DNA of 49,284 nucleotides from CAUJGQ01 sp042408665 (GTDB lineage Bacteria > Chloroflexota > Dehalococcoidia > CAUJGQ01), in contig JBHOQW010000243.1 in NCBI GenBank assembly GCA_042408665.1, forward strand, positions 1 through 49,284, read 5' to 3'. Each line of letters starts with the position of its first letter. The first letter of the stretch is position 1. The position numbers and the translations under genes were made by a program. Under the pieces are notes generated by a model, which was not told the origin of the DNA, did not search any database, and saw only the letters and a program-made list of their open reading frames with translations. This document shows, one piece after another, positions 8,333-17,728 of this stretch.

Positions 8333-8881
8333 CTAGCTCTGGCGCACCGCCTCGATGTGCAGGGTGACCTTCACGCGGTCACCCACCACCGCGCCACCCG
8401 TCTCCAACAGGGCGTTCCAACGCAGGCCGAAGTCCTTCCGGTTAAGTTCGGTTGTGGCCGTAAAGGCCGCGACCTCCTTACCGTACAGGCCGACGGTGCG
8501 GCCGTCGAACTCGGTGTCCAGCACCACCTCGCGCGTTATATCGCGGATGGTGAGGTCGCCGTACACCCGCCAGCGGTCGCCCTCGACGTGCTCGACGCGG
8601 GTGCTGCGGAAGGTCATGGTGGGGAAACGCTCGGCGTTGAAGAAGTCGTCGGAGCGCAGGTGGGCGTCGCGCTGGGGGTCGCCGGTGTCGATGCTGGCGA
8701 CGTCGATGCTCGCCGCCACGCGCGCGTTGGCCGGGTTGGCCTCATCCACGGTGAGCGTGCCGCTCAGGCTGCGGAAGCGCCCCTTAACGGTGGCGATCAC
8801 CATGTGCTTGACGGAGAATTCCGCGATGGAGTGCACCGGGTCGATGGTCCACGTGCTGATCGCGGCTGGGGCGGTGGTCAT
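8333..8881 (-). CDS. YceI family protein (lipid-binding beta barrel)
   Basis: 182 aa; the ATG at 8881 follows AAGGAG by 8 nt. The sequence has the full YceI pattern: TWTIDPVHSIAEFSVKHM near the start, then the repeated beta strands with VRGRF-like and MTFRSTRV segments, and LNRKDFGLRWNALLETGG near the end. YceI barrels bind isoprenoid or other lipophilic molecules. There is no signal peptide, so this is a cytoplasmic version. It is transcribed alone from a well-defined promoter and is followed by a hairpin. Confidence 0.93.
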   Translation of the reverse strand: MTTAPAAISTWTIDPVHSIAEFSVKHMVIATVKGRFRSLSGTLTVDEANPANARVAASIDVASIDTGDPQRDAHLRSDDFFNAERFPTMTFRSTRVEHVEGDRWRVYGDLTIRDITREVVLDTEFDGRTVGLYGKEVAAFTATTELNRKDFGLRWNALLETGGAVVGDRVKVTLHIEAVRQS

Positions 8882-8945
8882 GGACGGCTCCTTTGGGAAA
8901 AGTGGGTCGGGGCCGGGGCGAGGCGCGCGCCTGACCCCGATAATT

Positions 8946-8960
8946 CTTATCTAATATAAG
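8946..8960. promoter_or_regulatory. Palindromic operator candidate at the yceI start site
   Basis: CTTATCTAATATAAG is a 15-bp imperfect palindrome (6 of 7 pairs match) in a strikingly AT-rich patch. It covers the expected transcription start of the YceI promoter, which suggests a repressor site. No adjacent regulator gene is present. Confidence 0.4.
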
Positions 8961-8962
8961 CA

Positions 8963-8991
8963 ACTATAAAAAGATATGCCATAGCCGTCAA
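8963..8991 (-). promoter_or_regulatory. Strong sigma70 promoter for yceI
   Basis: Reading the minus strand: TTGACG (8986-8991), an exact 17-nt spacer, and TATAGT (8963-8968). The start site would be about 75 nt upstream of the YceI ATG. This is one of the best promoter matches in the window. Confidence 0.7.
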
Positions 8992-9097
8992 CCCCGGGGC
9001 GGATGCCTTGCATCTACGGGGCAGAGCCCGTATAGCTGGTGCGGACCCCTACGACCAACCGGGGCGCCCCGGCGCCCCTGCCACGGAGGATGCAACG

Positions 9098-10051
9098 ATG
9101 GCAAACCGGCTTGAGGGCAAGGTCGCGATCGTCACTGGCGCCGGACGCGGTATCGGCCGCGCCGAGGCGCTGGCCCTGGCGGCCGAGGGCTGCGCGGTGG
9201 TGGTCAACGACCTGGGCGGCGCGCCGGACGGCACCGGCGCCTCTACCTCGCCCGCCGACGAGGTGGTGGAAGAGATCCGCAAAATGGGCGGCCGCGCCGT
9301 CGCCAATTACGACAGCGTCGCCTCCATGGAGGCCGGTGAGCGGATGGTCAAGCAGGCGCTGGATACCTTCGGCCGCCTGGACATCCTCGTCAACAACGCC
9401 GGGATTTTGCGCGACCGCATGATCTTCAACATGACCGAGGAGGAGTGGGACGCGGTGATCGCCGTGCACCTCAAGGGGCATTTCACCGTGACCAAGTACG
9501 CCTCCATGGTCTTCCGCCAGCAGCGCTCCGGCCGCATCATCAACACCTCCTCCGAGTCCGGGCTGGGCAACATGGGCCAGGCCAACTACTCGGCCGCCAA
9601 GGAGGGCATCGTCGGCCTGACACGCACCCTGGCCCGCGACTTGGGCCGCTACGGCGTCACCGCCAACGCCATCCGGCCGCGCGCCAAATCGCGCCTCACG
9701 GTCAGCCCGCAGATGGAGGAGGCGGCGCGCCGCGCCCGCGAGGCCGGCCTGCGCACCGACACCACCGATGTGATCCAGATGATGGACAAGCTCCTGCCGG
9801 AGTACGTGGCGCCGCTGGTGGTCTACCTGGCGCTGGACGAGGCCGGCTACATCAACGGGCGCGACTTCCTGGTCGGCGGACCGCAGATCTCCCTTATGAG
9901 CCTGCCCGGGCCGGAGCGCACGATCTGGAACCCACGCGGCTATTGGACGGTGGACGAGCTGGTGGCCATCATGCCGCAGACGCTCGGCCAAGGTCTCAAG
10001 AACCCGTGGGCGCCCAAGGAGCAGGCGCAGCAGGCGCCGGCCTCGAGCTAG
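9098..10051 (+). CDS. SDR-family oxidoreductase (hydroxyacyl-CoA dehydrogenase-like)
   Basis: 317 aa from ATG 9098, preceded by GGAGGATG. Classical SDR elements: TGAGRGIG (13-20) for NAD(P) binding, NNAG (99-102), Ser151/152, and catalytic YSAAK (Y164, K168). The closest general resemblance is to the (3R)-hydroxyacyl-CoA dehydrogenase domains of peroxisomal multifunctional enzymes (NDLGG after beta 2, RDRMIFNM loop). An extension of ~60 residues after the usual SDR end is unusual and Pro/Trp-containing. Beta-oxidation-like or 3-oxoacyl reduction is likely; the substrate is not determined. About 100 bp separates it from the histidine phosphatase gene. Confidence 0.88.
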   Translation: MANRLEGKVAIVTGAGRGIGRAEALALAAEGCAVVVNDLGGAPDGTGASTSPADEVVEEIRKMGGRAVANYDSVASMEAGERMVKQALDTFGRLDILVNNAGILRDRMIFNMTEEEWDAVIAVHLKGHFTVTKYASMVFRQQRSGRIINTSSESGLGNMGQANYSAAKEGIVGLTRTLARDLGRYGVTANAIRPRAKSRLTVSPQMEEAARRAREAGLRTDTTDVIQMMDKLLPEYVAPLVVYLALDEAGYINGRDFLVGGPQISLMSLPGPERTIWNPRGYWTVDELVAIMPQTLGQGLKNPWAPKEQAQQAPASS

Positions 10052-10152
10052 GAGCCACCCGGGGCAGCGCGGGAGCGCCGCGGCGGCACCCATCTGGGCA
10101 CCGCACCGTGCTCCCGCGCCGGCCCGGCACGGCCGCCTGACGGAGCGATGCG

Positions 10153-10899
10153 GTGACCGAGCGGGGCGAGCGGCCGCACGAGCACGCCATCCCAGAGCCC
10201 GACCTGGCGCCACCGGTACGGGTGCCCGGCGCGTTTGACATCGCCTTCCTTACCGGCGTGCCCGACGTGACGGAGGTCTACCTCGTCCGCCACGCCCAGC
10301 AGGACATCGACCCGCACGGACCGGTGGGCGACATGGTGGACCCGCCGCTCAGCGCCCTGGGTCGCCACCAGGCTCAGGCGGTGGCCCGCGCCCTCGCTCA
10401 CCTCGGCCTGGTGGCCGTCTACAGCAGCCCGCTGCGCCGTGCGCGGGAGACGGCGACGGCCATCGCCGCCCTCCACGGCCTGGAGCCGGTGCTCGTCCCC
10501 GACCTGCGCGAGGTCGAGATCTGGCGCGATATGCCGCAGGACAAAAGCGTGCGCGAGTACCTGGGCGACAATTACCTCGTCGCCCTGCGCGAGCGCATGA
10601 TCAACGAAAAATCGTGGGACGTGTACCCGTTCTCCGAGCCCAGCGCGGCCTTCAAGCGCCGGGCGGTGAACGCCGTGGAGGCGATCATCGCCGCCCACCC
10701 CGGCCGGCGCATCGCCGTCGTCTGCCACGGCGGCGTGATCAACGCCTATCTCGGCCACCTGGTGGCCACGCCGTACGACATGTTCTTCCGCCCGGCGCAC
10801 GCCTCCATCTCGCTCGCCGTGGCCGGCCAGGGTCGACGCGCGGTGCGCTACCTGAACGACGTCCACCACCTGCGCGCCGAGGGGCTGGAAACCTACTAA
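10153..10899 (+). CDS. Histidine phosphatase family protein
   Basis: 248 aa from a GTG with GGAG seven bases upstream. The first catalytic motif is VYLVRHAQ (R46, H47; Ala replaces the Gly of RHG, which is common). The second catalytic His is in VVCHGGV (H192). Leu/Ser-rich LSALGRHQAQ and SSPLRRARETA segments match the phosphoglycerate mutase superfamily. It most likely acts as a broad phosphomonoesterase, not a glycolytic mutase. An N-terminal ~40-residue extension precedes the domain. The gene converges on the next one, with the stops one base apart. Confidence 0.88.
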   Translation: MTERGERPHEHAIPEPDLAPPVRVPGAFDIAFLTGVPDVTEVYLVRHAQQDIDPHGPVGDMVDPPLSALGRHQAQAVARALAHLGLVAVYSSPLRRARETATAIAALHGLEPVLVPDLREVEIWRDMPQDKSVREYLGDNYLVALRERMINEKSWDVYPFSEPSAAFKRRAVNAVEAIIAAHPGRRIAVVCHGGVINAYLGHLVATPYDMFFRPAHASISLAVAGQGRRAVRYLNDVHHLRAEGLETY

Positions 10900-10900
10900 G

Positions 10901-11911
10901 TCACTGGTAGATGACGACGACCGGCTTTGGAGAGAGGGAGAGCACCTCGGCCGGCGTCATCAGGTCGGGATCGAACTTGTAGAAGAGCTTGATCCCGGCC
11001 AGCGCAACGCCGTCGTCCACGATCACCCGTTCCCAGGAGCCGCGCTTCACCTGTCGCGTGCCGAAGCCGTCGGCGTCGAACACCAGCTCTACGCGGTCGT
11101 AGCGGCGTACCAGTTCCTTCTGCTTGATCATGCCCGGTAGAAACTGGTGCACGATCAGGATTTTGGTGGGCAGCTTGTGCTCGATGGCGAAGTGCTGCAG
11201 CATCGCTTGCGCCTGGTTGATCTGCGGCCCGGTGAGGTGGCCGATGTCCTCACCCGGCCGCCCGTCCTCACCCCAGGCAAACTCGGGGTCCAGCGCCACG
11301 TGCACATGCTCGTGCACGAGGAACCTGAACAGGCGCGGCAGCTCGCGCTCCACGCTGCTCTTGCCCACCTGAACGTCAAGGAACAGCAAGAAGCCGTGCT
11401 CGCGCGCCAGCTGCACCCAGCGCTCCACGGTGGCATCGTCCAAGCGTTGGAGATACGTCCCGTCCGCGCCGGGGTATCCCTGCGCCACCGCGTAGAGCAG
11501 GTGGAAGGCCGGCACGACTTCGCGATCCGCGCTGAGCGATTCATATGCAGCGGCCTGGGCGCGCAGACGCGCCACCGTCTCCGCCGGGCTCTGCTCGCCG
11601 AGCACGCCTAGCGCCGCCGTCAGCGGCGTGCCGTAGAAGGAGATGACACGGTGAGTGGCGAGAAACGGCCGCGGCGGCGCCAGCGGCGGCAGGGAGACCA
11701 GCACCCCATCTACCACGAGGCTGCCGGCGGGCGCGTTCACCGCCGCCTGCGGCATCGCCTCGATGCGGACAGCCAGCCGCTCCTGCGCGCGCACGCGCAG
11801 CGTGAACGCCGCCGAGGCGAGCACCGCGGCGGCCATCAGCCCCAGCACCGGCACCGTGCGGGTACGGCGCCGGAACCGCGGCGGCGAGCGGCGCAGGCGA
11901 ACCGTCATCAC
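10901..11911 (-). CDS. Secreted protein, putative TIM-barrel glycosidase-like
   Basis: 336 aa. Basic N-terminus (RLRRSPPRFRRRTR), a hydrophobic segment (VLGLMAAAVLASAAFTL) and an RAQ cleavage-like site predict export. The mature part alternates strands and helices as in a barrel: VISFYGT, VVPAFHLLYAV, GFLLFLDVQVGKS, VHVALDPEFAW, KILIVHQF. Acidic residues at strand ends (FLDVQ, LDPEF) could be catalytic or structural. I do not recognise a named family. An adjacent ATG at 11908 could be the start. The gene stands alone, convergent with the histidine phosphatase gene. Confidence 0.7.
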   Translation of the reverse strand: MMTVRLRRSPPRFRRRTRTVPVLGLMAAAVLASAAFTLRVRAQERLAVRIEAMPQAAVNAPAGSLVVDGVLVSLPPLAPPRPFLATHRVISFYGTPLTAALGVLGEQSPAETVARLRAQAAAYESLSADREVVPAFHLLYAVAQGYPGADGTYLQRLDDATVERWVQLAREHGFLLFLDVQVGKSSVERELPRLFRFLVHEHVHVALDPEFAWGEDGRPGEDIGHLTGPQINQAQAMLQHFAIEHKLPTKILIVHQFLPGMIKQKELVRRYDRVELVFDADGFGTRQVKRGSWERVIVDDGVALAGIKLFYKFDPDLMTPAEVLSLSPKPVVVIYQ

Positions 11912-11991
11912 CCGTGCGGCGGCCCCGCTGCCCGGCGCCGCCGCGGCGCATGGTACCGATCGTCGTTCGTTCTGTCAACTAATCGCGCCGC

Positions 11992-12588
11992 TTAGGCGGT
12001 CGCCACCTCCGCCAGCGTCATCTCCTGTGCCCCGGCCGCGCGCATCTCCTGCAGGGCCCGCTCCGAATCGCCCGGCTGCAGGTCCACGCCGCGCACGGCG
12101 TCGGTGAGCACCACAACCTCGAACCCGTGGCGCCGCGCGTCGAGCACCGAGGCGCGCACGCAGTAATCGGTGGCCAGCCCGCCGACGAACAGGCGGCGCA
12201 CCCCGAGGTCACGCAGGAGCTGTAGGAGCGGCCGCCCGTCTTCGGTGACGGCGTCGAAGGCCGTGTAGGAGTCCTGGTTGGGGTCCATGCCCTTAGAAAC
12301 GATGATCGTGCCCTCCGGCAGGCGCAGGTCCGGGTGGAACTCCGCCCCGCGCGTACCCTGCACGCAGTGCGGCGGCCACTGGCCACCGCCGCTCTGGAAG
12401 TGCCTGGTCTGCGGCGGATGCCAGTCACGCGAGGCGATCACGGGCAGGCCCGCCTCGTGAAAGCGGCGCGCGTACTCGTTCAGCACGGGCACCACCTCGT
12501 CACCGCGCGGCACGGGCAGCGAGCCGCCCGGGCAGAAATCGTTTTGCACGTCCACGATGAGGAGCGCGTCACCAGGCTGTACCAACAT
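11992..12588 (-). CDS. pncA: Nicotinamidase / isochorismatase-family amidase
   Basis: 198 aa from ATG 12588, which follows GGAGGAAACGGCC; the open frame extends further upstream but that part is not conserved. The catalytic triad is complete: D13 (VDVQNDF), K99 (VSKG) and C143 (DYCV). Metal ligands are likely D55, H57 (RDWH) and H74 (PPHC). The spacing is that of PncA-type nicotinamidases, which convert nicotinamide to nicotinate for NAD salvage, rather than of isochorismatases. It is monocistronic on the minus strand. Confidence 0.9.
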   Translation of the reverse strand: MLVQPGDALLIVDVQNDFCPGGSLPVPRGDEVVPVLNEYARRFHEAGLPVIASRDWHPPQTRHFQSGGGQWPPHCVQGTRGAEFHPDLRLPEGTIIVSKGMDPNQDSYTAFDAVTEDGRPLLQLLRDLGVRRLFVGGLATDYCVRASVLDARRHGFEVVVLTDAVRGVDLQPGDSERALQEMRAAGAQEMTLAEVATA

Positions 12589-12731
12589 GGCCGTTTCCTC
12601 CCCGCGACTCGTGACCGGTGGCGGCCTACGCGGGCCGCCCCCGAGATCATCGTACCGCGGTCCGTCGCCGCTGAACACGGGCGGCCCGCACGGCGTGTCG
12701 CACGGCGCGGCGCCGGCACGCTCTGGCAGCG

Positions 12732-12740
12732 TGCTATGAT
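12732..12740 (+). promoter_or_regulatory. Extended -10 element upstream of the Bax-inhibitor-1 gene
   Basis: TGCTATGAT (TGn plus TATGAT at 12735-12740), about 75 bp before the gene start. No -35 match is seen at the proper distance. Confidence 0.35.
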
Positions 12741-12812
12741 CGGCGCAGCGGGCGCCTGGGCGGTCCGACCCGGGAAGTCGGAGAGGTGCCCGTGCAGGGA
12801 GGGAGCGCACCC

Positions 12813-13478
12813 ATGTCCTATTTGCCGCGGGAACGAGCCCGTGCCGGTGCCTTATCCGGCGGGCTGCTCGGAAAGGTCTTCGGGTTACTGGCGTTTTCGC
12901 TGGCGTTCGCGGTGCTGGGCGGCGCCGTGGGCGCACGCTACGCGCAGGGCTGGCTTCTACCGCTGATCCTGCTGGAGTTTGGCCTGCTCCTCGGCGTGAT
13001 GGTCGCGCGCGACAACGCGCGCTGGAACCTGCCGCTGCTGTACGCCTTCACCTTCGTCTCCGGTATGACGCTAGGGCCGTTAATCGCGCTCTACGTCGGC
13101 GCCGGCCTGGGAGTGCTGGTGGTGCAGGCGCTGCTGGTCACGGCCGTGATGACCGCCGGCCTTTCCGCCTACGCCCTTACCAGCCGGCGGGATTTTTCCG
13201 GCCTGGCGCCTTACCTGTTCATCGCGCTGCTGGGGCTGATCGTGGCCAGCGTGATCGGCCTGTTCATCGGTGGCACGCTGTGGCACGCCCTGATCGGCTG
13301 GGCGGGGGCGGTGATCTTCAGCCTGCTGCTGATGTGGGACGTGCAGCGCGCCCGGTCCGCCGAGGACACCATGGGCAACGCCGTCGCCATCACGCTGGGC
13401 ATCTACCTCGACATCCTCAACCTGTTCCTGGCCATCCTTCGCATCCTCACGTATCTCACCGGCAGCAGCCGCAACTAG
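12813..13478 (+). CDS. Bax inhibitor-1/YccA family membrane protein
   Basis: 221 aa from ATG 12813 (GAGGGAGC upstream); an in-frame GTG at 12786 is less likely. There are six to seven membrane helices. Typical features are the first-helix FGLLAFSLAFAVLGGAVGA, the central FTFVSGMTLGP motif, and the C-terminal ILNLFLAILRIL segment with the YLDILNLF signature and Asp residues that gate ion leak in BsYetJ-like proteins. The family mediates pH-dependent calcium leak or membrane quality control. Transcription probably ends at the perfect palindrome just downstream. Confidence 0.92.
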   Translation: MSYLPRERARAGALSGGLLGKVFGLLAFSLAFAVLGGAVGARYAQGWLLPLILLEFGLLLGVMVARDNARWNLPLLYAFTFVSGMTLGPLIALYVGAGLGVLVVQALLVTAVMTAGLSAYALTSRRDFSGLAPYLFIALLGLIVASVIGLFIGGTLWHALIGWAGAVIFSLLLMWDVQRARSAEDTMGNAVAITLGIYLDILNLFLAILRILTYLTGSSRN

Positions 13479-13500
13479 GTCCGGCGAGCGCACCGCCGCC

Positions 13501-13532
13501 ACGGGCCGGCCGGGGCGCCCCGGCCGGCCCGT
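13501..13532. terminator. Perfect 32-bp GC palindrome (terminator-like)
   Basis: Half-site ACGGGCCGGCCGGGGC followed directly by its reverse complement. It starts 22 bp after the Bax-inhibitor-1 stop. There is no T-tract, so it would be an L-shaped or Rho-assisted terminator, or a cruciform. Confidence 0.6.
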
Positions 13533-13634
13533 CTGTGCGCCACCGACAGCGATGGTAGACTGGTCGCGGACGGATCGCCGGGCGGCACCACGCCGGGCGG
13601 TCCGATCCGGCATGCCAACCCAGGAGCACTCGCC

Positions 13635-15074
<1,440 letters not shown>

Positions 15075-15231
15075 GCCCACTGCTCGTCCGGGCCGTGCCA
15101 GCGCCGCTCGCCGGTACACCGCCTCCTACCGGCGAGTCGCTTTTCGGCACCGCAACGGGAACATCTTGGACAGACGCGCGGTTATCCGTTCGGGTATCCA
15201 CGAAAAAGGGCGGCGTCACGGTTCGTTATTG

Positions 15232-15251
15232 GAGACGAGGCTGAGCGTCTC
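15232..15251 (+). repeat. Inverted repeat in leader of the GGDEF gene
   Basis: GAGACG (15232-15237) and CGTCTC (15246-15251), an 8-nt loop, about 35 bp before the GTG start. It could be an operator or an mRNA hairpin. No c-di-GMP riboswitch consensus is present in the 211-bp gap. Confidence 0.35.
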
Positions 15252-15285
15252 GTGGTTGGACGGCTGGGCCACCAGGAGAGGCACG

Positions 15286-16113
15286 GTGAACGAGCGGACG
15301 GAACCCGACGGACACGACGTTGAGCTCCACGGCCTTACCCCCGACATCGAGGCGACATGGTGCCGGCCGAGCCGCGATCGCGGCTGGTCCACCACCGTCG
15401 GCTCGCTCTGCGCGGGCACCGTGTGGCTGCTGGCTTTGCTCCTGGCGGCGGCGCCGTCGCTGGCCTCCGACCGCCCGATCGATGTGGGCCGCGGTGCCGT
15501 CGTGCTAGCCCTGGGCGTCGCGGCCTGGTGGCTCACCCGCCGTGCCGCGCGGCAGCAGATCGCGGCGCTGGCTGCCCGCGCGGCCCTCCTGGCCCGGCTG
15601 GCCACCGTGGACGACGTCACCGGCCTGGCCAACCGCCGCGCCTTTATCGGCCAGCTCTGGCGTGAGCTTGGCCGCGCCCGTCGGTCCGGTCGACCGCTGG
15701 CCGTGGTGCTCATGGACCTGGACGGGTTCAAGCAGATCAACGACACGCTGGGCCACACGGCCGGCGATGAGGTGTTGCGCCGGTTTGGCGCCCTGCTGCT
15801 GGAGCACCTCCGGCCTGGCGATCTGGCCGCCCGCTATGGCGGTGACGAGTTTGCCCTCATCCTGCCCCACACCGACCACCGCACCGCCCAGCGCCTGGCC
15901 GAGCGGATCAAGGCGGCCACGGCCGCGCGCACCATCCTCATCCGCGAGCGCGGGCCGGCAGTGCGCGTGCGGGTGAGCCTGGGTGTCGCTGCCCTCCCCT
16001 TGGAGACGCCGGACCCGGGTGCTCTCCTCGACGCGGCCGACGCGGCGCTGTACGCGGACAAACACCGCGTCCTATCCTTCTCATCCCATCACGTCCACGC
16101 GGCCGAGCGGTAG
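15286..16113 (+). CDS. Membrane-anchored diguanylate cyclase (GGDEF)
   Basis: 275 aa from GTG 15286, seven bases after AGGAGA; the longer open frame overlaps fumC and is unlikely. Two membrane segments (~43-60 and ~70-84) form a hairpin, followed by a short helical linker and a complete GGDEF domain. The active-site GGDEF is at 185-189 and the allosteric I-site RxxD (R176, D179) sits exactly five residues upstream, so the enzyme should both make c-di-GMP and be inhibited by it. There is no recognisable sensor domain; signalling would come through the membrane hairpin. A 141-bp gap separates it from the helicase gene. Confidence 0.9.
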   Translation: MNERTEPDGHDVELHGLTPDIEATWCRPSRDRGWSTTVGSLCAGTVWLLALLLAAAPSLASDRPIDVGRGAVVLALGVAAWWLTRRAARQQIAALAARAALLARLATVDDVTGLANRRAFIGQLWRELGRARRSGRPLAVVLMDLDGFKQINDTLGHTAGDEVLRRFGALLLEHLRPGDLAARYGGDEFALILPHTDHRTAQRLAERIKAATAARTILIRERGPAVRVRVSLGVAALPLETPDPGALLDAADAALYADKHRVLSFSSHHVHAAER

Positions 16114-16254
16114 TCGTTCGCGCCTCGGCCAGGTGTTCCCGCGCGCCGCCGCGGTACCACGCCTCGCGGCCCTGTCGGGTATGGTGGAAGCAACCAACCG
16201 ATGCGGTGGCGTGGTCGCCGCGGCGGCCCGTCACCGCGGCAAGGGGCAGGCGCG

Positions 16255-17706
16255 ATGGATGACTTTGCGGCCTTGGGGCTGAGCGCGGAGGTACGGCAGG
16301 CGATCGCCGATTTGGGCTTCGAGGAGCCGTCTCCAGTGCAGGCGCAGGCCATTCCGCTGCTTCTGCAGGGGCGAGATGTGATCGCGCAGGCGCTCACCGG
16401 CTCGGGCAAGACGGCGGCCTTCGGCATCCCCATGGCGGAACGGCTCGACCCCGCACTGAACATCGTCCAGGGCCTCGTGCTGACGCCCACGCGCGAGCTG
16501 GCCGTCCAGGTAGCGGACCAGCTCTACCGCCTGGGCCGTTACCGCGGCCTACGTGTGCTGCCCGTGTACGGCGGCCAGCCCATCGACCGCCAGCTCCGCG
16601 CCCTGCGCGCCGGCGCGCAAGTCCTCGTCGCCACCCCCGGCCGTCTCATGGACCACCTGCGCCGCGGTTCGGTGGACCTGGGCCGCACGCGCCTGGCCGT
16701 GCTTGACGAGGCCGACGAGATGCTGAACATGGGCTTCCTGGAGGACGTGGAGTGGATCCTGAGCCGCCTGCCGGGCGAGCGGCAGACGGCGCTCTTCTCC
16801 GCCACCATGCCGGAGCCGGTGCGCGCGCTGGCCCAGCGCTACCTGCGCGACCCCGTGCTCGTGGAGCTGGGCCGGCCACGGGGCGCACCGGTACCCACGC
16901 TCAACCAGCGGTACTACGAGGTGCCGGGCCGCTACAAGTTCGAGGCGCTGGTGCGCCTGCTAGACGTGGAGCAGCCGGGGCTGGCGCTGGTGTTCTGCGC
17001 CACCAAGCGAGGGGTGGATGAGGTGGCCGAGGCCCTCCGCGCGCGCGGCTACGATGTGGAGGCGTTGCACGGCGACATGAGTCAGGCCCTACGTGACCGC
17101 GCCATCCGCGCCGCCCGTGAGGGGCGGGTGGAGGTGCTGGTGGCGACCGACGTCGCCGCACGCGGGCTCGATGTGGAGCACATCACCCACGTGATCAACT
17201 ACGACCTGCCTCAGGACGCGGAGACCTACGTCCACCGCATCGGCCGTACCGGCCGCGCCGGTCGCGCCGGTGAGGCGATCACCTTCGTGACGCCCTGGGA
17301 GCTGCGCGAGTTCCGCATTATGGAGCGGATCGTGGGCACGCGCATCCAGCGCGCCGAGATCCCCACCGCCGCCGAGGTGGCCGAGCGGGAGCGCGAACTG
17401 CTGGTCGGTCGCGTGGCGACGATGCTACGTGACGGCCGCTGGGGGCAGTACCGCGAGCTGGTGGAGGAGCTGGCGGAAGATCACGACCCGATCGACGTCG
17501 CCGCCGCGGCGCTGGCCATGGCGGAGGAGGCGCGCGGTGCGGGCACCCGGCCGGCCGCGGCCTCGGAGCTCGAGGAGTGGCTCCGCCGACCGCGGCGGGA
17601 GCGCGAGGAACCACGCCGCCCGCGGCCGCATCCTATTCCCGGCGCGCGCCATCCCTTGCCACCGCACCTGCGCCGGCCGCGCGGGCCACGCCACGGGCGT
17701 CCGTGA
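16255..17706 (+). CDS. DEAD-box ATP-dependent RNA helicase
   Basis: 483 aa from ATG 16255 (AAGGGGCAGG upstream). All RecA-fold motifs are present: Q-motif FEEPSPVQ, motif I ALTGSGKT (46-53), PTRELA, TPGR, DEAD (151-154), SAT, ARGLD and HRIGRTGRAGR. After the second RecA domain (~360) comes a helical stretch resembling the CshA dimerisation region, then a basic, Pro/Arg-rich tail of ~45 residues typical of RNA-binding extensions. The likely role is in RNA degradation, ribosome assembly or cold response. It is convergent with gltB, 22 bp apart. Confidence 0.94.
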   Translation: MDDFAALGLSAEVRQAIADLGFEEPSPVQAQAIPLLLQGRDVIAQALTGSGKTAAFGIPMAERLDPALNIVQGLVLTPTRELAVQVADQLYRLGRYRGLRVLPVYGGQPIDRQLRALRAGAQVLVATPGRLMDHLRRGSVDLGRTRLAVLDEADEMLNMGFLEDVEWILSRLPGERQTALFSATMPEPVRALAQRYLRDPVLVELGRPRGAPVPTLNQRYYEVPGRYKFEALVRLLDVEQPGLALVFCATKRGVDEVAEALRARGYDVEALHGDMSQALRDRAIRAAREGRVEVLVATDVAARGLDVEHITHVINYDLPQDAETYVHRIGRTGRAGRAGEAITFVTPWELREFRIMERIVGTRIQRAEIPTAAEVAERERELLVGRVATMLRDGRWGQYRELVEELAEDHDPIDVAAAALAMAEEARGAGTRPAAASELEEWLRRPRREREEPRRPRPHPIPGARHPLPPHLRRPRGPRHGRP

Positions 17707-17728
17707 GCGACCAACCACGAGTCGTGCC

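Noticed and set aside
15075..15285. c-di-GMP riboswitch before the diguanylate cyclase gene
   Set aside because: No GEMM consensus or its paired stems was found; only a short inverted repeat is present.
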